Assembly (NCBI GenBank): GCA_023384675.1 | Contig: JAHDVK010000001.1 | Location: 152,404-216,403 of the forward strand | From: Bryobacteraceae bacterium | GTDB lineage: Bacteria > Acidobacteriota > Terriglobia > Bryobacterales > Bryobacteraceae | DNA: 64,000 nucleotides | Direction of reading: 5' to 3' | Shown here: piece after piece, positions 10,041-19,007 of the stretch | Numbering within the stretch: the first letter of the stretch is position 1 | Layout of the letters: every line of letters starts with the position of its first letter | Made by a program: the position numbers and the translations under genes | Notes under the pieces: generated by a model | The model's database searches: none | The model's input: only the letters and a program-made list of their open reading frames with translations | What the model was told of the DNA's origin: nothing

Positions 10041-10949
10041 GTGTCGATTCTGAGCAAATTGAAGGCGTTGGTGACGGATCCGCCGCCGGAGTATGTCTTC
10101 GAGATCTCCGAGGCGGGCATCGCGTGGGTGCGGACGGCGGAGCCGGCGGCGATCCACTGGCGGGCATTGCCCGAGGGAACGCTCGAGGTGACGCCGCTGA
10201 AGGACAACGTGTTGTCGCCGGGGCAGTTCGCCGAAGCGGTGGCGGGGCTGGCCGCGCGCAACGGACAGCGGGGGCTGCGGCGGGCGGCGCTGATTCTGCC
10301 CGACTTCGCGGCGCGCCTCGCCGTGCTGGATTTCGACACGTTTCCGAGCGACTACGAGGAGCAACTGGCGCTGGCGCGCTTCCGGGTGAAACGCGCGGTG
10401 CCGTTCGATATCGATTCGGCGGTGGTGGCGTGCCACGCGCAGCCGCGCGCCGGTGCAAAGAAGACCGATGTGACGGTGGCGGTGGTGAAGAACGAGGTGG
10501 CGGCGCATTACGAGGCTCCATTCCGCGCGGCGGGCTACCACTGCGGGTTCGTGACCGTGTCCGCGCTGCAGGCGCTGCCGCTGGCGCCGGAGCAGAACCT
10601 GCCCGCGGACGCTCCGGTGATTCAGGCGAAGCTGAGCGGCCGCGTGCTGGCGGTGTCGCTGTTGGACGGAGCATCGCCGCGGATGTTCCGCTGCGTGGAG
10701 TTACCGGTTCTGAATGAGCGCGAGGTGTTCGACATCCTGATTCCGACGCTGGCCTTCGCCGAAGACGAATTGGGCGCGCGGCCCGGCGCGCTGCTGCTGT
10801 GCGGCTTCCCGCGCGCGGAAGAAGGCGGGCTCGAAGAGTGGCGTCGCGAATTGAAGTTGCCGGTGTATCCGGTGCGGTCGCGTCTGGGCGCGGTGACCGC
10901 GCACAACGCGGGCCTGCTCGGGTACCTGGAATCCCTGGAGGAACGGTGA
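10041..10949 (+). CDS. pilM: PilM-like actin-fold assembly protein
   Basis: A 302-aa soluble protein with the layout of PilM/GspL cytoplasmic domains: an actin-like fold with paired strand regions (A-A-L-I-L-P-D-F-A near 85, and L-L-L-C-G-F-P near 250). PilM binds the N-terminal tail of PilN on the cytoplasmic face and links it to PilB. The start is GTG three bases after the pilB stop; the GTG start of the next gene overlaps its TGA. The ATP-binding residues are poorly conserved, so it may not bind nucleotide tightly. The call rests on position in the operon as much as on sequence. Confidence 0.78.
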   Translation: MSILSKLKALVTDPPPEYVFEISEAGIAWVRTAEPAAIHWRALPEGTLEVTPLKDNVLSPGQFAEAVAGLAARNGQRGLRRAALILPDFAARLAVLDFDTFPSDYEEQLALARFRVKRAVPFDIDSAVVACHAQPRAGAKKTDVTVAVVKNEVAAHYEAPFRAAGYHCGFVTVSALQALPLAPEQNLPADAPVIQAKLSGRVLAVSLLDGASPRMFRCVELPVLNEREVFDILIPTLAFAEDELGARPGALLLCGFPRAEEGGLEEWRRELKLPVYPVRSRLGAVTAHNAGLLGYLESLEER

Positions 10950-11521
10950 AGACGGCGCGCATACCTTTGAATCTGGCGAGCGAGCCCTTCCGGCGGGACC
11001 GGCCCCTGCTGGCGGGCTCGGCCGTGGCGGCGGTGCTGCTGGTAGCGCTGCTGGCGATGCAGGTGATGACGATTCTGCGCGAGCGCGAAGCCGCGGCGGA
11101 GGCGCGCGCGACGATGGCCGGGCTGAACCGCGAAATCGCGGAGGTGAACCGAAAAATCGCCGCTCTGGAAGGGGAACTGCGCAAGCCGGCCAACGCCGCG
11201 GTGATCGAGCGCAGCGCCTTTCTGAACGTGCTGCTGAAGCGCAAGGGCGTGTCGTGGACGCGGCTGTTTTCGGACCTGGAGGCGGTGTTCCCGCATGATG
11301 TGAGGCTGGTGACGATCCGGCCGGCGGTGACCGTGGCCGGACCGGTGCAACTGGAGATGGTGGTGGGCGCGCAGGCGCCCTCGCCCGTCATCGAGCTATT
11401 GCGGAAGCTCGAGGGATCAAAGCTGTTCAGCGGGACGGAGGTGTTGAGTTCGGCGCCGCCGACGCAGAACGATCCGCTCTACCGCTACCGATTGAGTGTG
11501 GACTATGCGCAACAGCTTTAA
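10946..11521 (+). CDS. pilN: PilN-like inner-membrane alignment protein
   Basis: A 191-aa bitopic protein: a short cytoplasmic tail with the PilN hallmark I-P-L-N-L-A-S-E-P-F, one membrane helix (about 20-42), a coiled-coil stretch (45-80) and a periplasmic ferredoxin-like domain. The I-N-L-type tail is the PilM docking motif in characterised systems. GTG at 10946 overlaps the pilM stop. It should pair with the PilO-like product encoded next. Confidence 0.82.
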   Translation: MKTARIPLNLASEPFRRDRPLLAGSAVAAVLLVALLAMQVMTILREREAAAEARATMAGLNREIAEVNRKIAALEGELRKPANAAVIERSAFLNVLLKRKGVSWTRLFSDLEAVFPHDVRLVTIRPAVTVAGPVQLEMVVGAQAPSPVIELLRKLEGSKLFSGTEVLSSAPPTQNDPLYRYRLSVDYAQQL

Positions 11522-12113
11522 GAACTGGAGATGGGACTGGCGGCGGGTGGCGCGCGACCCGAAAGCCGCGGTGCGCGCCGTGTTGGGCGTACTGCTGCTG
11601 GCGAACCTGGCGGCGGCGTGGTTTGTGTTCCAGACGCCGGGCGGATCGCTGGTGGAACTGGAGAGCAGCGTGCTGTCGGCACAGAAGACGCTGACGGCGC
11701 GGCAGGCGGCGCTTGAGAAGACCGAGCGCGCAGTGGAACTGGCGGGCAAGGCGAGCGCGAGCGGCGGCGAGTTCCTCGAGACGTATTTCCTCGCCCGGCA
11801 GTCGGCGTATTCGACGCTGCTTCTGGAACTCGAAGACGCGGCTTCGAAGGCGGGCATCCGCGCGCGCGACCGCAGCTACAACTACGAGCCGGTGGAAGGC
11901 AGCGAAGACCTCGGCATGCTGACGATCAATGCCAACTACGAGGGTACGTACGCCGACCTGATCCAGTTCGTGAACGCGGTGGACCGCTCGAAGCGGCTGT
12001 TGATCATCGACCAGCTGGCGGCACAACCGCAGCCGCAGGCGGGCGCGCTGGTCGTGAATCTGAGGATGAACGCGTTCTTCCGGGAAGAGGAGGGGGAGGA
12101 GAGTCCGGAATGA
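11505..12113 (+). CDS. pilO: PilO-like inner-membrane alignment protein
   Basis: A 202-aa bitopic protein with a membrane helix at about 24-42, a coiled coil (50-90), and a periplasmic domain ending in strands that include M-L-T-I-N-A-N-Y-E-G-T-Y, the fold expected for PilO/GspM. The gene overlaps pilN by 17 bases from ATG 11505 (a GTG nine bases upstream is an alternative). Its stop overlaps the next start in ATGA. Role: heterodimer with PilN forming the periplasmic collar of the assembly complex. Confidence 0.78.
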   Translation: MRNSFKNWRWDWRRVARDPKAAVRAVLGVLLLANLAAAWFVFQTPGGSLVELESSVLSAQKTLTARQAALEKTERAVELAGKASASGGEFLETYFLARQSAYSTLLLELEDAASKAGIRARDRSYNYEPVEGSEDLGMLTINANYEGTYADLIQFVNAVDRSKRLLIIDQLAAQPQPQAGALVVNLRMNAFFREEEGEESPE

Positions 12114-12838
12114 AGCTGGAACTGGGCGCGGAACCGAAAAAGATGGCGATTCTGCTGTCGCTGGTGGCGGTGGGCGCCTACGTGGTTTACGACAACATCT
12201 GGAACGCGCCGGCGCCGGGCGGCGAGGCGGCGCGTCCGGCGAAGACGTCGCCGCTGCTGCCGCAGGTGGACGAGCCTCTCGCAGCCGCGCGGAGGGGCGG
12301 GAGCGGGGCGGCGCCGGCTCCGAGGAAGGCGGCGCAGCGGGGCCGCGCGGGCGAGTTCCGGCCGACGCTGAAGATGGACGCCGATCCCGCGAAGATGGAC
12401 CCGACGCTGCGGCTGGACCTGCTCGAGAAAGTGACGGCGGTGACGATGTCGCGCGTGGAACGGAGCCTGTTTGAGTTCGCCGCCGCGCCGCCGCCGAAAC
12501 CCGATGCTTCGAAGCCAAAGCTGCCGGAACCGAAGATCGAAGTGGCAAAGCGGTTCATCGGCCCGCTGGAAGCGCCGCCGCCTCCGCCGCCTCCGCCGAA
12601 ACCGAAGCCGCCCGCGATTAATCTGAAGTTCTATGGGAGCTCTCTGCCGGCGGGGACGGTTGGAGTGAAGCGCGTCTTCGTGATGGAAGGCGACGAGATC
12701 TTCACGCCGGCCGAGGGCGACGTGCTGAAGCGGCGGTATAAGATCGTGCGAATCACGCCAGTGTCGGTGGTGGTGGAGGATCTGGACTACAAGAACCAGC
12801 AGACTCTGCCGATTGAACAGATGCCGAAGACATCATGA
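12110..12838 (+). CDS. PilP/GspC-like periplasmic linker protein
   Basis: A 242-aa protein with an N-terminal membrane helix (about 10-28), a long Ala/Pro-rich spacer including a seven-proline stretch near 160, and a C-terminal beta domain (about 175-235: F-Y-G-S-S-L ... V-F-V-M-E-G-D-E-I-F) that looks like the HR domain of PilP/GspC, which contacts the secretin. It is anchored like GspC rather than lipidated like PilP: no lipobox Cys is seen. Overlaps both neighbours by 4 bases. No secretin gene lies in the window, so its partner is encoded elsewhere. Confidence 0.72.
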   Translation: MKLELGAEPKKMAILLSLVAVGAYVVYDNIWNAPAPGGEAARPAKTSPLLPQVDEPLAAARRGGSGAAPAPRKAAQRGRAGEFRPTLKMDADPAKMDPTLRLDLLEKVTAVTMSRVERSLFEFAAAPPPKPDASKPKLPEPKIEVAKRFIGPLEAPPPPPPPPKPKPPAINLKFYGSSLPAGTVGVKRVFVMEGDEIFTPAEGDVLKRRYKIVRITPVSVVVEDLDYKNQQTLPIEQMPKTS

Positions 12839-14388
12839 TGGGGAACGGCTACAGAGCGGTGAGCATGCGGCGCGCGGGCGAGCGCGGCTTCATGCTGCTG
12901 CTGGTGTTCGCGATGGCGGCGGGGATCGCGATCATGCTGTACCTGGAGATGCCGCGCATCGCATTCCAGCACCAGCGGAACAAGGAAGCGATGCTGGTGG
13001 ACCGGGGCGAGCAGTACAAGCGCGCGCTCGAGTTGTACGTCAAGAAATACAACAAATTCCCGCAGACGATTGACGAACTGGAAAAGCCCGACAACGTGCG
13101 GCTGCTCAGGCGGCGGTACAAGGATCCGATGACGGGCAAGGACGAATGGCGGCTGATTCACATCGACAACTCGGGGCAATATGTCGATTCGCTCATCCAC
13201 AAGAAGGAAGAGGAGCAGAAAGAGCGCCACCTGCTCGAAGCCGACGTGCAGGGCATCGGGGCGACGGCGGTGAGCGCCAGCGAGGAGCAGGGCGGGCCGA
13301 CGCCGTTCCTGCAGCGCACGGCGAGCGATCGCATTCTGCCGGGGACCGCGGGCGGCGAGCAGATGGCCCCGGCGGGGATGCCCCAAGGATCGCCGGAAGA
13401 GACAAGCCGGTCGGGCCCGGCGCCGCCGGACGCGGGGACTCCGGGACTGCCCGGCATGCCCGGCATGCCCGGGATGACCGGCCCCGACGGCCAGGCCCCG
13501 GGGAGCCCGCAGGCCGGTTCGCCGTTCGCGCCGGGGGGGATGCTGCGGCCAGGAGGCCAGCAAGCGCAGGGCCAGCAGGGCGTTCCCGGACAGATGATCC
13601 CCGTCCAGCCAGGGATGATGGGCCAGCCCGGCGCAGCAGGCCAGAGCGGACAACCAGCGGGCGGTTCCAGCGGCGGATTTGGATTTAGCAGCGGGGGATT
13701 CGGGATGGGTTCAGGCGGGGGCGCGCAAGCGGGCGCGCCCCCGGCCACTCCTTTCACTCCTCCGGCGCCGGGCGGAGGCACGCCGAATCCCCAGGGTCCG
13801 GTTCCAGGACGAGCGGGGGCCACGCCGGCGCCGGGAATGCCTGGCCAGCCTGGCCAGCCCGGCCTGCCCGGTCAGCCCGGACAAGGTGGTCCGCTCGCCC
13901 AGCCGCCCGGAAATGAAGCGTTGCGGATGATTCAGAACCAGCTCTCGCGGCCCTCGCCGCAGCAGGGCACGCGGATGCAGACCGGCATCGGCGGACAGGC
14001 CGCGCCGGGACAGGGTCAGCAGCAAGGCCAGGTGGCCGGGGGCGTGGCGGGCGTGGCGAGTGTGTTGGACATGGAAGGGATCCGCGTCTATAACGACCGG
14101 ACCAACTATAAGGAGTGGGAATTCCTGGCGGACTTGCAGAAGGCGCGCGGCGGGACGCAGGGGCAGCCCGGGCAACCTGGACAACCTGGACAACCGGGAC
14201 AACCTGGACAACCCGGACAGCCTGGCGGCATGATGGGTCCGGGCGGGGGCGGTATGAGGCCCGGCCAACCTGGCGGCGCGGGTCCGGGGATGATGGGGCC
14301 GGGCGGCCGTCCTCCGGGACCATCTCCGTCGCCATCGCCGGGCGGAGGATTCGGATTTGGTGGCGGCGGCGGGCGGCCCCCGCGTTAA
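12835..14388 (+). CDS. Pseudopilin-like protein with collagen-like Gly-X-Y tail
   Basis: 517 aa. Residues 11-40 carry a prepilin-like leader (R-A-G-E-R-G-F-M-L-L-L) followed by a hydrophobic helix; cleavage after Gly would leave Phe+1, but Glu+5 is absent, as in GspK-type minor pseudopilins. Residues 50-115 (Y-K-R-A-L-E-L-Y-V-K-K-Y ... P-Q-T-I-D-E-L) resemble a small GspG-like globular domain. From about 190 to the end the protein is Gly/Pro/Gln rich with repeated G-X-Y triplets: M-P-G runs near 205, P-G-Q-P-G runs near 335-350, and seven perfect 9-base units near 444-464. It closes the pil operon, overlapping the previous gene by 4 bases. The tail's triple-helix ability is inferred. Confidence 0.7.
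   Translation: MMGNGYRAVSMRRAGERGFMLLLVFAMAAGIAIMLYLEMPRIAFQHQRNKEAMLVDRGEQYKRALELYVKKYNKFPQTIDELEKPDNVRLLRRRYKDPMTGKDEWRLIHIDNSGQYVDSLIHKKEEEQKERHLLEADVQGIGATAVSASEEQGGPTPFLQRTASDRILPGTAGGEQMAPAGMPQGSPEETSRSGPAPPDAGTPGLPGMPGMPGMTGPDGQAPGSPQAGSPFAPGGMLRPGGQQAQGQQGVPGQMIPVQPGMMGQPGAAGQSGQPAGGSSGGFGFSSGGFGMGSGGGAQAGAPPATPFTPPAPGGGTPNPQGPVPGRAGATPAPGMPGQPGQPGLPGQPGQGGPLAQPPGNEALRMIQNQLSRPSPQQGTRMQTGIGGQAAPGQGQQQGQVAGGVAGVASVLDMEGIRVYNDRTNYKEWEFLADLQKARGGTQGQPGQPGQPGQPGQPGQPGQPGGMMGPGGGGMRPGQPGGAGPGMMGPGGRPPGPSPSPSPGGGFGFGGGGGRPPR
14164..14226 (+). repeat. Seven 9-base tandem units coding Gln-Pro-Gly
   Basis: Consensus CAACCTGGA repeated seven times in frame with a few third-base changes. It encodes the most regular part of the collagen-like tail. 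Such in-frame repeats can change copy number by slippage, altering tail length. Confidence 0.9.
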
Positions 14389-14397
14389 GGGTGATTC

Positions 14398-16332
14398 TTA
14401 ACTGGAGCGGTAGCGATCGGTCAGCCGCTGAATATTCTCGTCGTAGATCTTCACCTTCTTGCGGCGGATCAGATCGTTCAGGACGCCCTCGCTAAAAAGA
14501 TCCCGGCGTTCGCGCGCGCGGCGCTGCTTGAGGGCTTCGGTGAGTTCAGCGCGGCGGGCAGCGAGCTGGGTGAGATCGGCGGGGACCTTTTCAAGGAGCT
14601 TCGCGAACACCACACCGACCGACAGGCGGATCGGCCCCGCAACCTGGCCAGGTTCCTTCTGGAAGACTTCGTCAATCTGCAAGGCGGTGCCGATGCCTTC
14701 GATCTCCTCGCCGCGAGAGACCGGCGCAGTGGTCTTTAGCTCGAAGTTCATGGCGCGGGCAACGGCGGCGAGGTCACCGTTCGCGAGGCGAACGCGCTCC
14801 TCGGCCTCCTTGATGCGGTCTTCAAAGATTGTCTGGGCGCGCTCGTTGACGATCTGCGACTCAAGCTGGCCCCGAACCTCCTCAAGCGTCGCCGGACGCG
14901 GAGGAATGATCTCGGTGATCTGGGCGACGACCAGGCGATCCTGGCCGGCGGGCACGACGGGGGTCACCCCGCCCTGGGGCAGGTTCGCGATCGCTTCGGC
15001 AAAATTCGGGTCGGCGCCGACGCCGGGCACCGGATCGGAGGGGCGGATCGGAGCGACCGTGACCGGATGAACACCATTTGCGCGCGCAAGAGTCTCCGCC
15101 TCCGCGGCTGAACGGGTGAGCGCGGCGCGGATCTGGTCGGCGACGGACTGCATGCGATCGAAAACCTGGGCGCGGAGGACATCGGTGCGCAGATCCTCCC
15201 GGACTTCCTCGAAGGGCCGCAGGCGCGCTTCCTCGCGGGCTTCGACGCGAATAATGTGATAGCCGAACATCGTATTGACGGGGTCGCTGACCTGGCCGGG
15301 CTTCAAGCTGAAGGCGGCTGCTTCGAACTCAGGCACGGTCTGGCCGCGCACCACCCAGTCGATGTCGCCGCCTTTTGAGGCGGAGCCGAAGTCCTGCGAG
15401 TGCTCCTGGGCGAGTTTGGCGAAGTCGGCGCCGCCGCGAATCTGCTTCAGCAGATCCTCGGCCTTCTTCTTGGCTGCGGCCTTGTCGGCTTCGGATTTGT
15501 CGCGAGTATCGATGAGGATGTGGCGGACGCGGACGCGCTCCGACGTGCGGAAGCGGTCGAGCTGCTCGTTGTAGGCCTTGCGGAGCTGCTCGTCGGACAC
15601 GGTCAGCGTGGAGGAAATGGCCATCTCACTGATGGGATAAACCACGAGGGCGCGCTTCTCGGGAACCTGGAAGGAGGCTTTGTTCTCCTCATAGCGCTGT
15701 TGCAGTTCAGCGGCGCTGATCTTGACCTGCGAGCGGAAGCGGTCAGCATTGACCAGCACATAGGAGATCCTGGCCTTGTCATTCTGGCGGATAAACTCGG
15801 CCTCGACATCCTGGGGCGTGACGACGACGCCTTCGAGCGCGAGCATCTCCAGGCGCGAGGAGGCGGCCTGCTTGCGGACGTTCCGCTCGAACTCGGGGAT
15901 CGACATATTCTGCTGGGCGAGGAAAGCCCGGTAGGTTTCCGTGCCGACGAATTTGCCGCCCTCGTAGAGCTGCGGGATCAGGCCCGCGATGGTCTCGGCC
16001 AGCTCCGCGTCGCTCAGCCGGAAGCCCAGTTCCGTGGCCTGATAGGCGACGGCGCGCTCGGCGATCATCTGCTGCACGAACATGGGCACGTACACGGATT
16101 CAAGCCCGGGGGGAATGCGGTTCTCCCGAAGTTCACGCGCCATCACCATCTGAACTTCGTTCACGGTAAGAACTTCGTCGCCGATCTCGGCGATAATCTG
16201 CCGGTCGGCTCCGCCCGAGGGATCGCCGTAGTTGGGAACCAGAGTGACGACCATCGAGATCGCCACGAGGCTCAGCAGGGCGCCGAGCAGGTAGCGCACG
16301 GTCTTCTGACGGCTGCGAAACAAGTCAAACAT
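14398..16332 (-). CDS. PpiD/SurA-type membrane-anchored peptidyl-prolyl isomerase
   Basis: A 644-aa periplasmic folding factor. One membrane helix lies at about 14-34 after a short basic N-terminus, then an SurA-N-like helical region with E-I-G-D-E-V-L-T-V-N near 48, a parvulin domain at about 260-350 (V-R-H-I-L-I-D ... G-G-D-I-D-W-V ... G-Y-H-I-I-R-V-E), and a long C-terminal helical arm. This is the PpiD layout. It probably assists outer-membrane or secreted proteins. The stop is 9 bases from the convergent pil operon end. A perfect TATAAT lies just upstream at the end of lysC. Confidence 0.9.
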   Translation of the reverse strand: MFDLFRSRQKTVRYLLGALLSLVAISMVVTLVPNYGDPSGGADRQIIAEIGDEVLTVNEVQMVMARELRENRIPPGLESVYVPMFVQQMIAERAVAYQATELGFRLSDAELAETIAGLIPQLYEGGKFVGTETYRAFLAQQNMSIPEFERNVRKQAASSRLEMLALEGVVVTPQDVEAEFIRQNDKARISYVLVNADRFRSQVKISAAELQQRYEENKASFQVPEKRALVVYPISEMAISSTLTVSDEQLRKAYNEQLDRFRTSERVRVRHILIDTRDKSEADKAAAKKKAEDLLKQIRGGADFAKLAQEHSQDFGSASKGGDIDWVVRGQTVPEFEAAAFSLKPGQVSDPVNTMFGYHIIRVEAREEARLRPFEEVREDLRTDVLRAQVFDRMQSVADQIRAALTRSAAEAETLARANGVHPVTVAPIRPSDPVPGVGADPNFAEAIANLPQGGVTPVVPAGQDRLVVAQITEIIPPRPATLEEVRGQLESQIVNERAQTIFEDRIKEAEERVRLANGDLAAVARAMNFELKTTAPVSRGEEIEGIGTALQIDEVFQKEPGQVAGPIRLSVGVVFAKLLEKVPADLTQLAARRAELTEALKQRRARERRDLFSEGVLNDLIRRKKVKIYDENIQRLTDRYRSS

Positions 16333-16383
16333 GGAAGATTCAGACTCCTACTGCGATCGGTGGGCGCGGGTGCGCAATTTATT

Positions 16384-16389
16384 ATTATA
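16384..16389 (-). promoter_or_regulatory. Possible -10 element for the PpiD gene
   Basis: The minus strand reads TATAAT exactly over the lysC stop codon, in one of the few AT-rich spots here. No good -35 is seen 17 bases upstream, so this may be a weak or activator-dependent promoter, or chance. Confidence 0.3.
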
Positions 16390-17803
16390 CCGCCGGGACC
16401 GGCCCGAGGCCGCATTCCCGATGGACGGCGCGGACGGCCTTTTCGATGCCGTCCTTGCGGACGGCGATGGCGATGGTCAGCTCGCTGGAGCCCTGGGCGA
16501 TGGCGATGATATTCACCATTTCCCTGGAAATCGCCGTGAATATGCGTCCGGCGAGGCCCGCCTGACCTTTCATGCCTTCCCCGACGATGGCCAGGAGGCC
16601 GACGTCGAGATCGATGTCGATGGGATGGAGATAGCCATGCGCGAGTTCGAGCGAAAAGGCCTGCTCCAGCCGTTCGATCACGGCCGGCAACTCGGACTGC
16701 CGGATCAGGAAGCAGAAATTCTGGCGGTAGCTGGAACTGGAAAGCGCCAGCACTTCGGCGTTGGTGGCGGCGAGCGCCTCGATGGCGCGCGCCATCACTC
16801 TGGTGCCCGAGAGCAGGGCGCTGGCGGGTTCGAGCGAAACCAGCGCGACGTTGTTCATCGACGTGACGGCCCGCGCGCCCGGCGGGGCGCCGGCGTTGGG
16901 CACGATGCGCGTACCCGCAACCTCGGGGCGGAAGCTGTTCTTGCTCCACACCGGGACTTCCTTCTCCATGAGCGGCGCCAGCGTGCGCGGGTGCAGCACC
17001 TTCGCGCCGTTGTAGGCGAGTTCGGCGGCTTCGCGGTAGGTGATCTCTTCGAGCACCACGGCCTCGGGAACGATCCGCGGGTCGGCGGACATGATGCCGT
17101 CAACGTCGGTCCAGATCCAAAGCTCCTCCGCGTCCAGGACCGAGGCGAGAATTGACGCCGAGAAGTCCGACCCTCCGCGGCCCAGTGTGGTGGGGCGGCC
17201 GTCGAGCGTGGCGCCGTTGAAGCCGGTGACGATGGGCATGCGGCCCGCTTCCAATTCGGGTTTGAGCAGGTTTTCCGCTTTTTCCCGCGTGGGATCCAGC
17301 AAGGGCGCGGCATTGCCGAATACGGCGTCGGTGACGATCACGTCGCGCGCGTTCACCGCGAAAGCGTCCACGTTGCGCGACCGCAGATAGGCGGCGATCA
17401 GCGTCGAGGACAGCCGCTCACCCACGGCGATGGCCTCGTCCACCGACCGCGGCGGACGCTCGCCCAGCATCAGCACCCCGCGGGCGATGCGCGCGAACTC
17501 GTTCAGGATGCCGCTCAGCAGCAGTTGCGTTTCCTCGCCCAGCGGGCCTTCGAGCAGTTCGTGGCAGGTATCGCGATGCCGGGTTTCGAGCGCCTGGAGG
17601 TTCGCTTCCACGCCCGCCGCGTCGCCGCCCTCGGCGTGGCGCAGCGTGTCGAGCAGCAGGTCGGTTACTTTCGACATGGCCGAGACCACCACACATGTCG
17701 GACGCCGGTTGTACTGCTCCTCGCACAACAGGGCGGCGCCCCGGATCCGCTCGGCCGACCCCATTGAGGTGCCACCGAATTTCATCACCACTAGCTGATT
17801 CAA
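16385..17803 (-). CDS. lysC: Aspartate kinase (aspartokinase III-like)
   Basis: Phosphorylates aspartate, the first step to lysine, threonine, methionine and diaminopimelate. The 472-aa protein has the kinase motif M-K-F-G-G-T-S at 7-13, the nucleotide/aspartate site G-R-G-G-S-D-F-S-A near 215, and two C-terminal ACT domains (about 310-470) for feedback control by lysine or threonine. The chosen TTG start forms a TTGA overlap with the cmk stop and has GGAAAGGAAG nine bases upstream; an internal ATG at residue 7 would give a very short N-terminus. Coupled to cmk. Confidence 0.93.
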   Translation of the reverse strand: MNQLVVMKFGGTSMGSAERIRGAALLCEEQYNRRPTCVVVSAMSKVTDLLLDTLRHAEGGDAAGVEANLQALETRHRDTCHELLEGPLGEETQLLLSGILNEFARIARGVLMLGERPPRSVDEAIAVGERLSSTLIAAYLRSRNVDAFAVNARDVIVTDAVFGNAAPLLDPTREKAENLLKPELEAGRMPIVTGFNGATLDGRPTTLGRGGSDFSASILASVLDAEELWIWTDVDGIMSADPRIVPEAVVLEEITYREAAELAYNGAKVLHPRTLAPLMEKEVPVWSKNSFRPEVAGTRIVPNAGAPPGARAVTSMNNVALVSLEPASALLSGTRVMARAIEALAATNAEVLALSSSSYRQNFCFLIRQSELPAVIERLEQAFSLELAHGYLHPIDIDLDVGLLAIVGEGMKGQAGLAGRIFTAISREMVNIIAIAQGSSELTIAIAVRKDGIEKAVRAVHRECGLGPVPAV

Positions 17804-18483
17804 CGCTGAACTTCCTTTCCGTTACTGGTACGCTCCCGGACGATGCGCAGCAGCTCCTCTTCGACGTCTTGGGCCGAAAGGCCCGTGGAATCGAAGTAGA
17901 TCGCGTCCGGGGCCTGCATGAGCGGCGAATCGGCGCGCGTCCGGTCGCGCTCGTCGCGCAGGCGGATGTCGCGCTCGACGGCGTCGAGCGCGGGGAACTC
18001 GCCGCGGGCTTCCAGGTCGCGCAAACGGCGTTCGGCCCGCACGCGCGGCTCCGCGTCGAGATAGATCTTCACCTCGGCCTGCGGGAAGACGACCGTGCCG
18101 ATGTCGCGGCCTTCCATCACCACCGAGGCCGCCTCGCCGATCCGCTGCTGCTGCCGGACCATCGCGCGGCGCACGGCGGGCAGAGCCGAGACGCGCGACG
18201 CGGCGTCGGCGATTTCGGGCGCGCGGATCGCCACGGAGACATCCTCGCCATTGAGCGTGATCCGGTTCTCCCCGAGTTCGATCTCGGCGTGAAGGGCGAG
18301 TTGTTCGAGCCGCACACCGTCTTCAAAGCCGATGCCCTCCCGCAGCGCCCACAGAGCCACCGCGCGATACATCGCTCCGGTATCGATGTAGAGGTAGCCG
18401 AGGCGGGCGGCCAGGCGGCGGGCAAGCGTGCTCTTCCCCGCGCCGGCGGGGCCGTCGATGGCCACAACTACATGTTTGCTCAA
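17800..18483 (-). CDS. cmk: Cytidylate kinase
   Basis: Transfers phosphate from ATP to CMP/dCMP. The protein of 227 aa has the P-loop G-P-A-G-A-G-K-S-T near residue 12, D-T-G-A-M-Y-R-A near 36, and the long CMP-binding insert typical of bacterial Cmk with G-R-D-I-G-T-V-V-F-P near 120. TTG at 18483 gives an N-terminus (MSKHVVVAIDG) matching the family; the open frame beyond is not coding-like. No strong Shine-Dalgarno is seen. Translationally coupled to lysC downstream. Confidence 0.93.
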   Translation of the reverse strand: MSKHVVVAIDGPAGAGKSTLARRLAARLGYLYIDTGAMYRAVALWALREGIGFEDGVRLEQLALHAEIELGENRITLNGEDVSVAIRAPEIADAASRVSALPAVRRAMVRQQQRIGEAASVVMEGRDIGTVVFPQAEVKIYLDAEPRVRAERRLRDLEARGEFPALDAVERDIRLRDERDRTRADSPLMQAPDAIYFDSTGLSAQDVEEELLRIVRERTSNGKEVQR

Positions 18484-18519
18484 GGCTGTTTTACAGTGTA
18501 GCGCGCTAGAATAGTGGGT

Positions 18520-18888
18520 ATGCTGGGTAAAACTATCATTCTGATTCTGGGCGCGAGCCTGCTCGTGTGGGCCGCCAATCCCAAGGTCGCCGACGCAAAC
18601 GCCAAGGTGAAGGCGGGCAAGTTCGAGGAAGCCATCGCGGTGCTCGATCCGCTGCACAAAGCCGCTCCCAAGGATGCCGAGGTGAGCGCCGCCCTGGTGA
18701 ACGCGCACCTTAAATACGGCGACTACTTCATGTACAACGAGCAGCTTCCGCCGCGGCAGAAGTACCGGCCCGCGTTGAAGCAGTACCGCGCGGTGCTCAA
18801 GTACGAACCGGGCCACAAGGACGCCAGCAACAAGATCAAAGTGATTGAGACCATCTACAAGCAGATGGGCCTGCCGGTTCCGGAGTAG
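18520..18888 (+). CDS. Small exported TPR-like protein
   Basis: 122 aa with an N-terminal signal peptide or anchor (hydrophobic residues 5-18, ending V-W-A-A) and two helical repeats with TPR spacing: A-K-V-K-A-G-K-F-E-E-A-I near 32 and P-A-L-K-Q-Y-R-A-V-L-K-Y-E-P-G-H near 85. Probably a periplasmic scaffold, partner unknown. ATG 18520 is preferred over GTG 18514; neither has a clear ribosome site. Divergent from cmk, 36 bases apart. Confidence 0.7.
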   Translation: MLGKTIILILGASLLVWAANPKVADANAKVKAGKFEEAIAVLDPLHKAAPKDAEVSAALVNAHLKYGDYFMYNEQLPPRQKYRPALKQYRAVLKYEPGHKDASNKIKVIETIYKQMGLPVPE

Positions 18889-19007
18889 GTTTCGAGTTCA
18901 GGCGGCTTCCGAATCCCAGGTCCGATCCGGACATATCCGAAGCAGGAACACGCAGCATCGCGGCAAGCTTCGCGTGCCTGGCATGGCTTGGGACGGAGCC
19001 AAGGGCT
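18889..19007. other. Convergent intergenic region
   Basis: 119 bases between the end of the TPR-like gene and the end of the MarR gene. It contains a small dyad GTCCG-ATC-CGGAC (18920-18932) and CTTGG-N7-CCAAG further on; either could help end transcription. No coding signal is seen. Confidence 0.4.
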
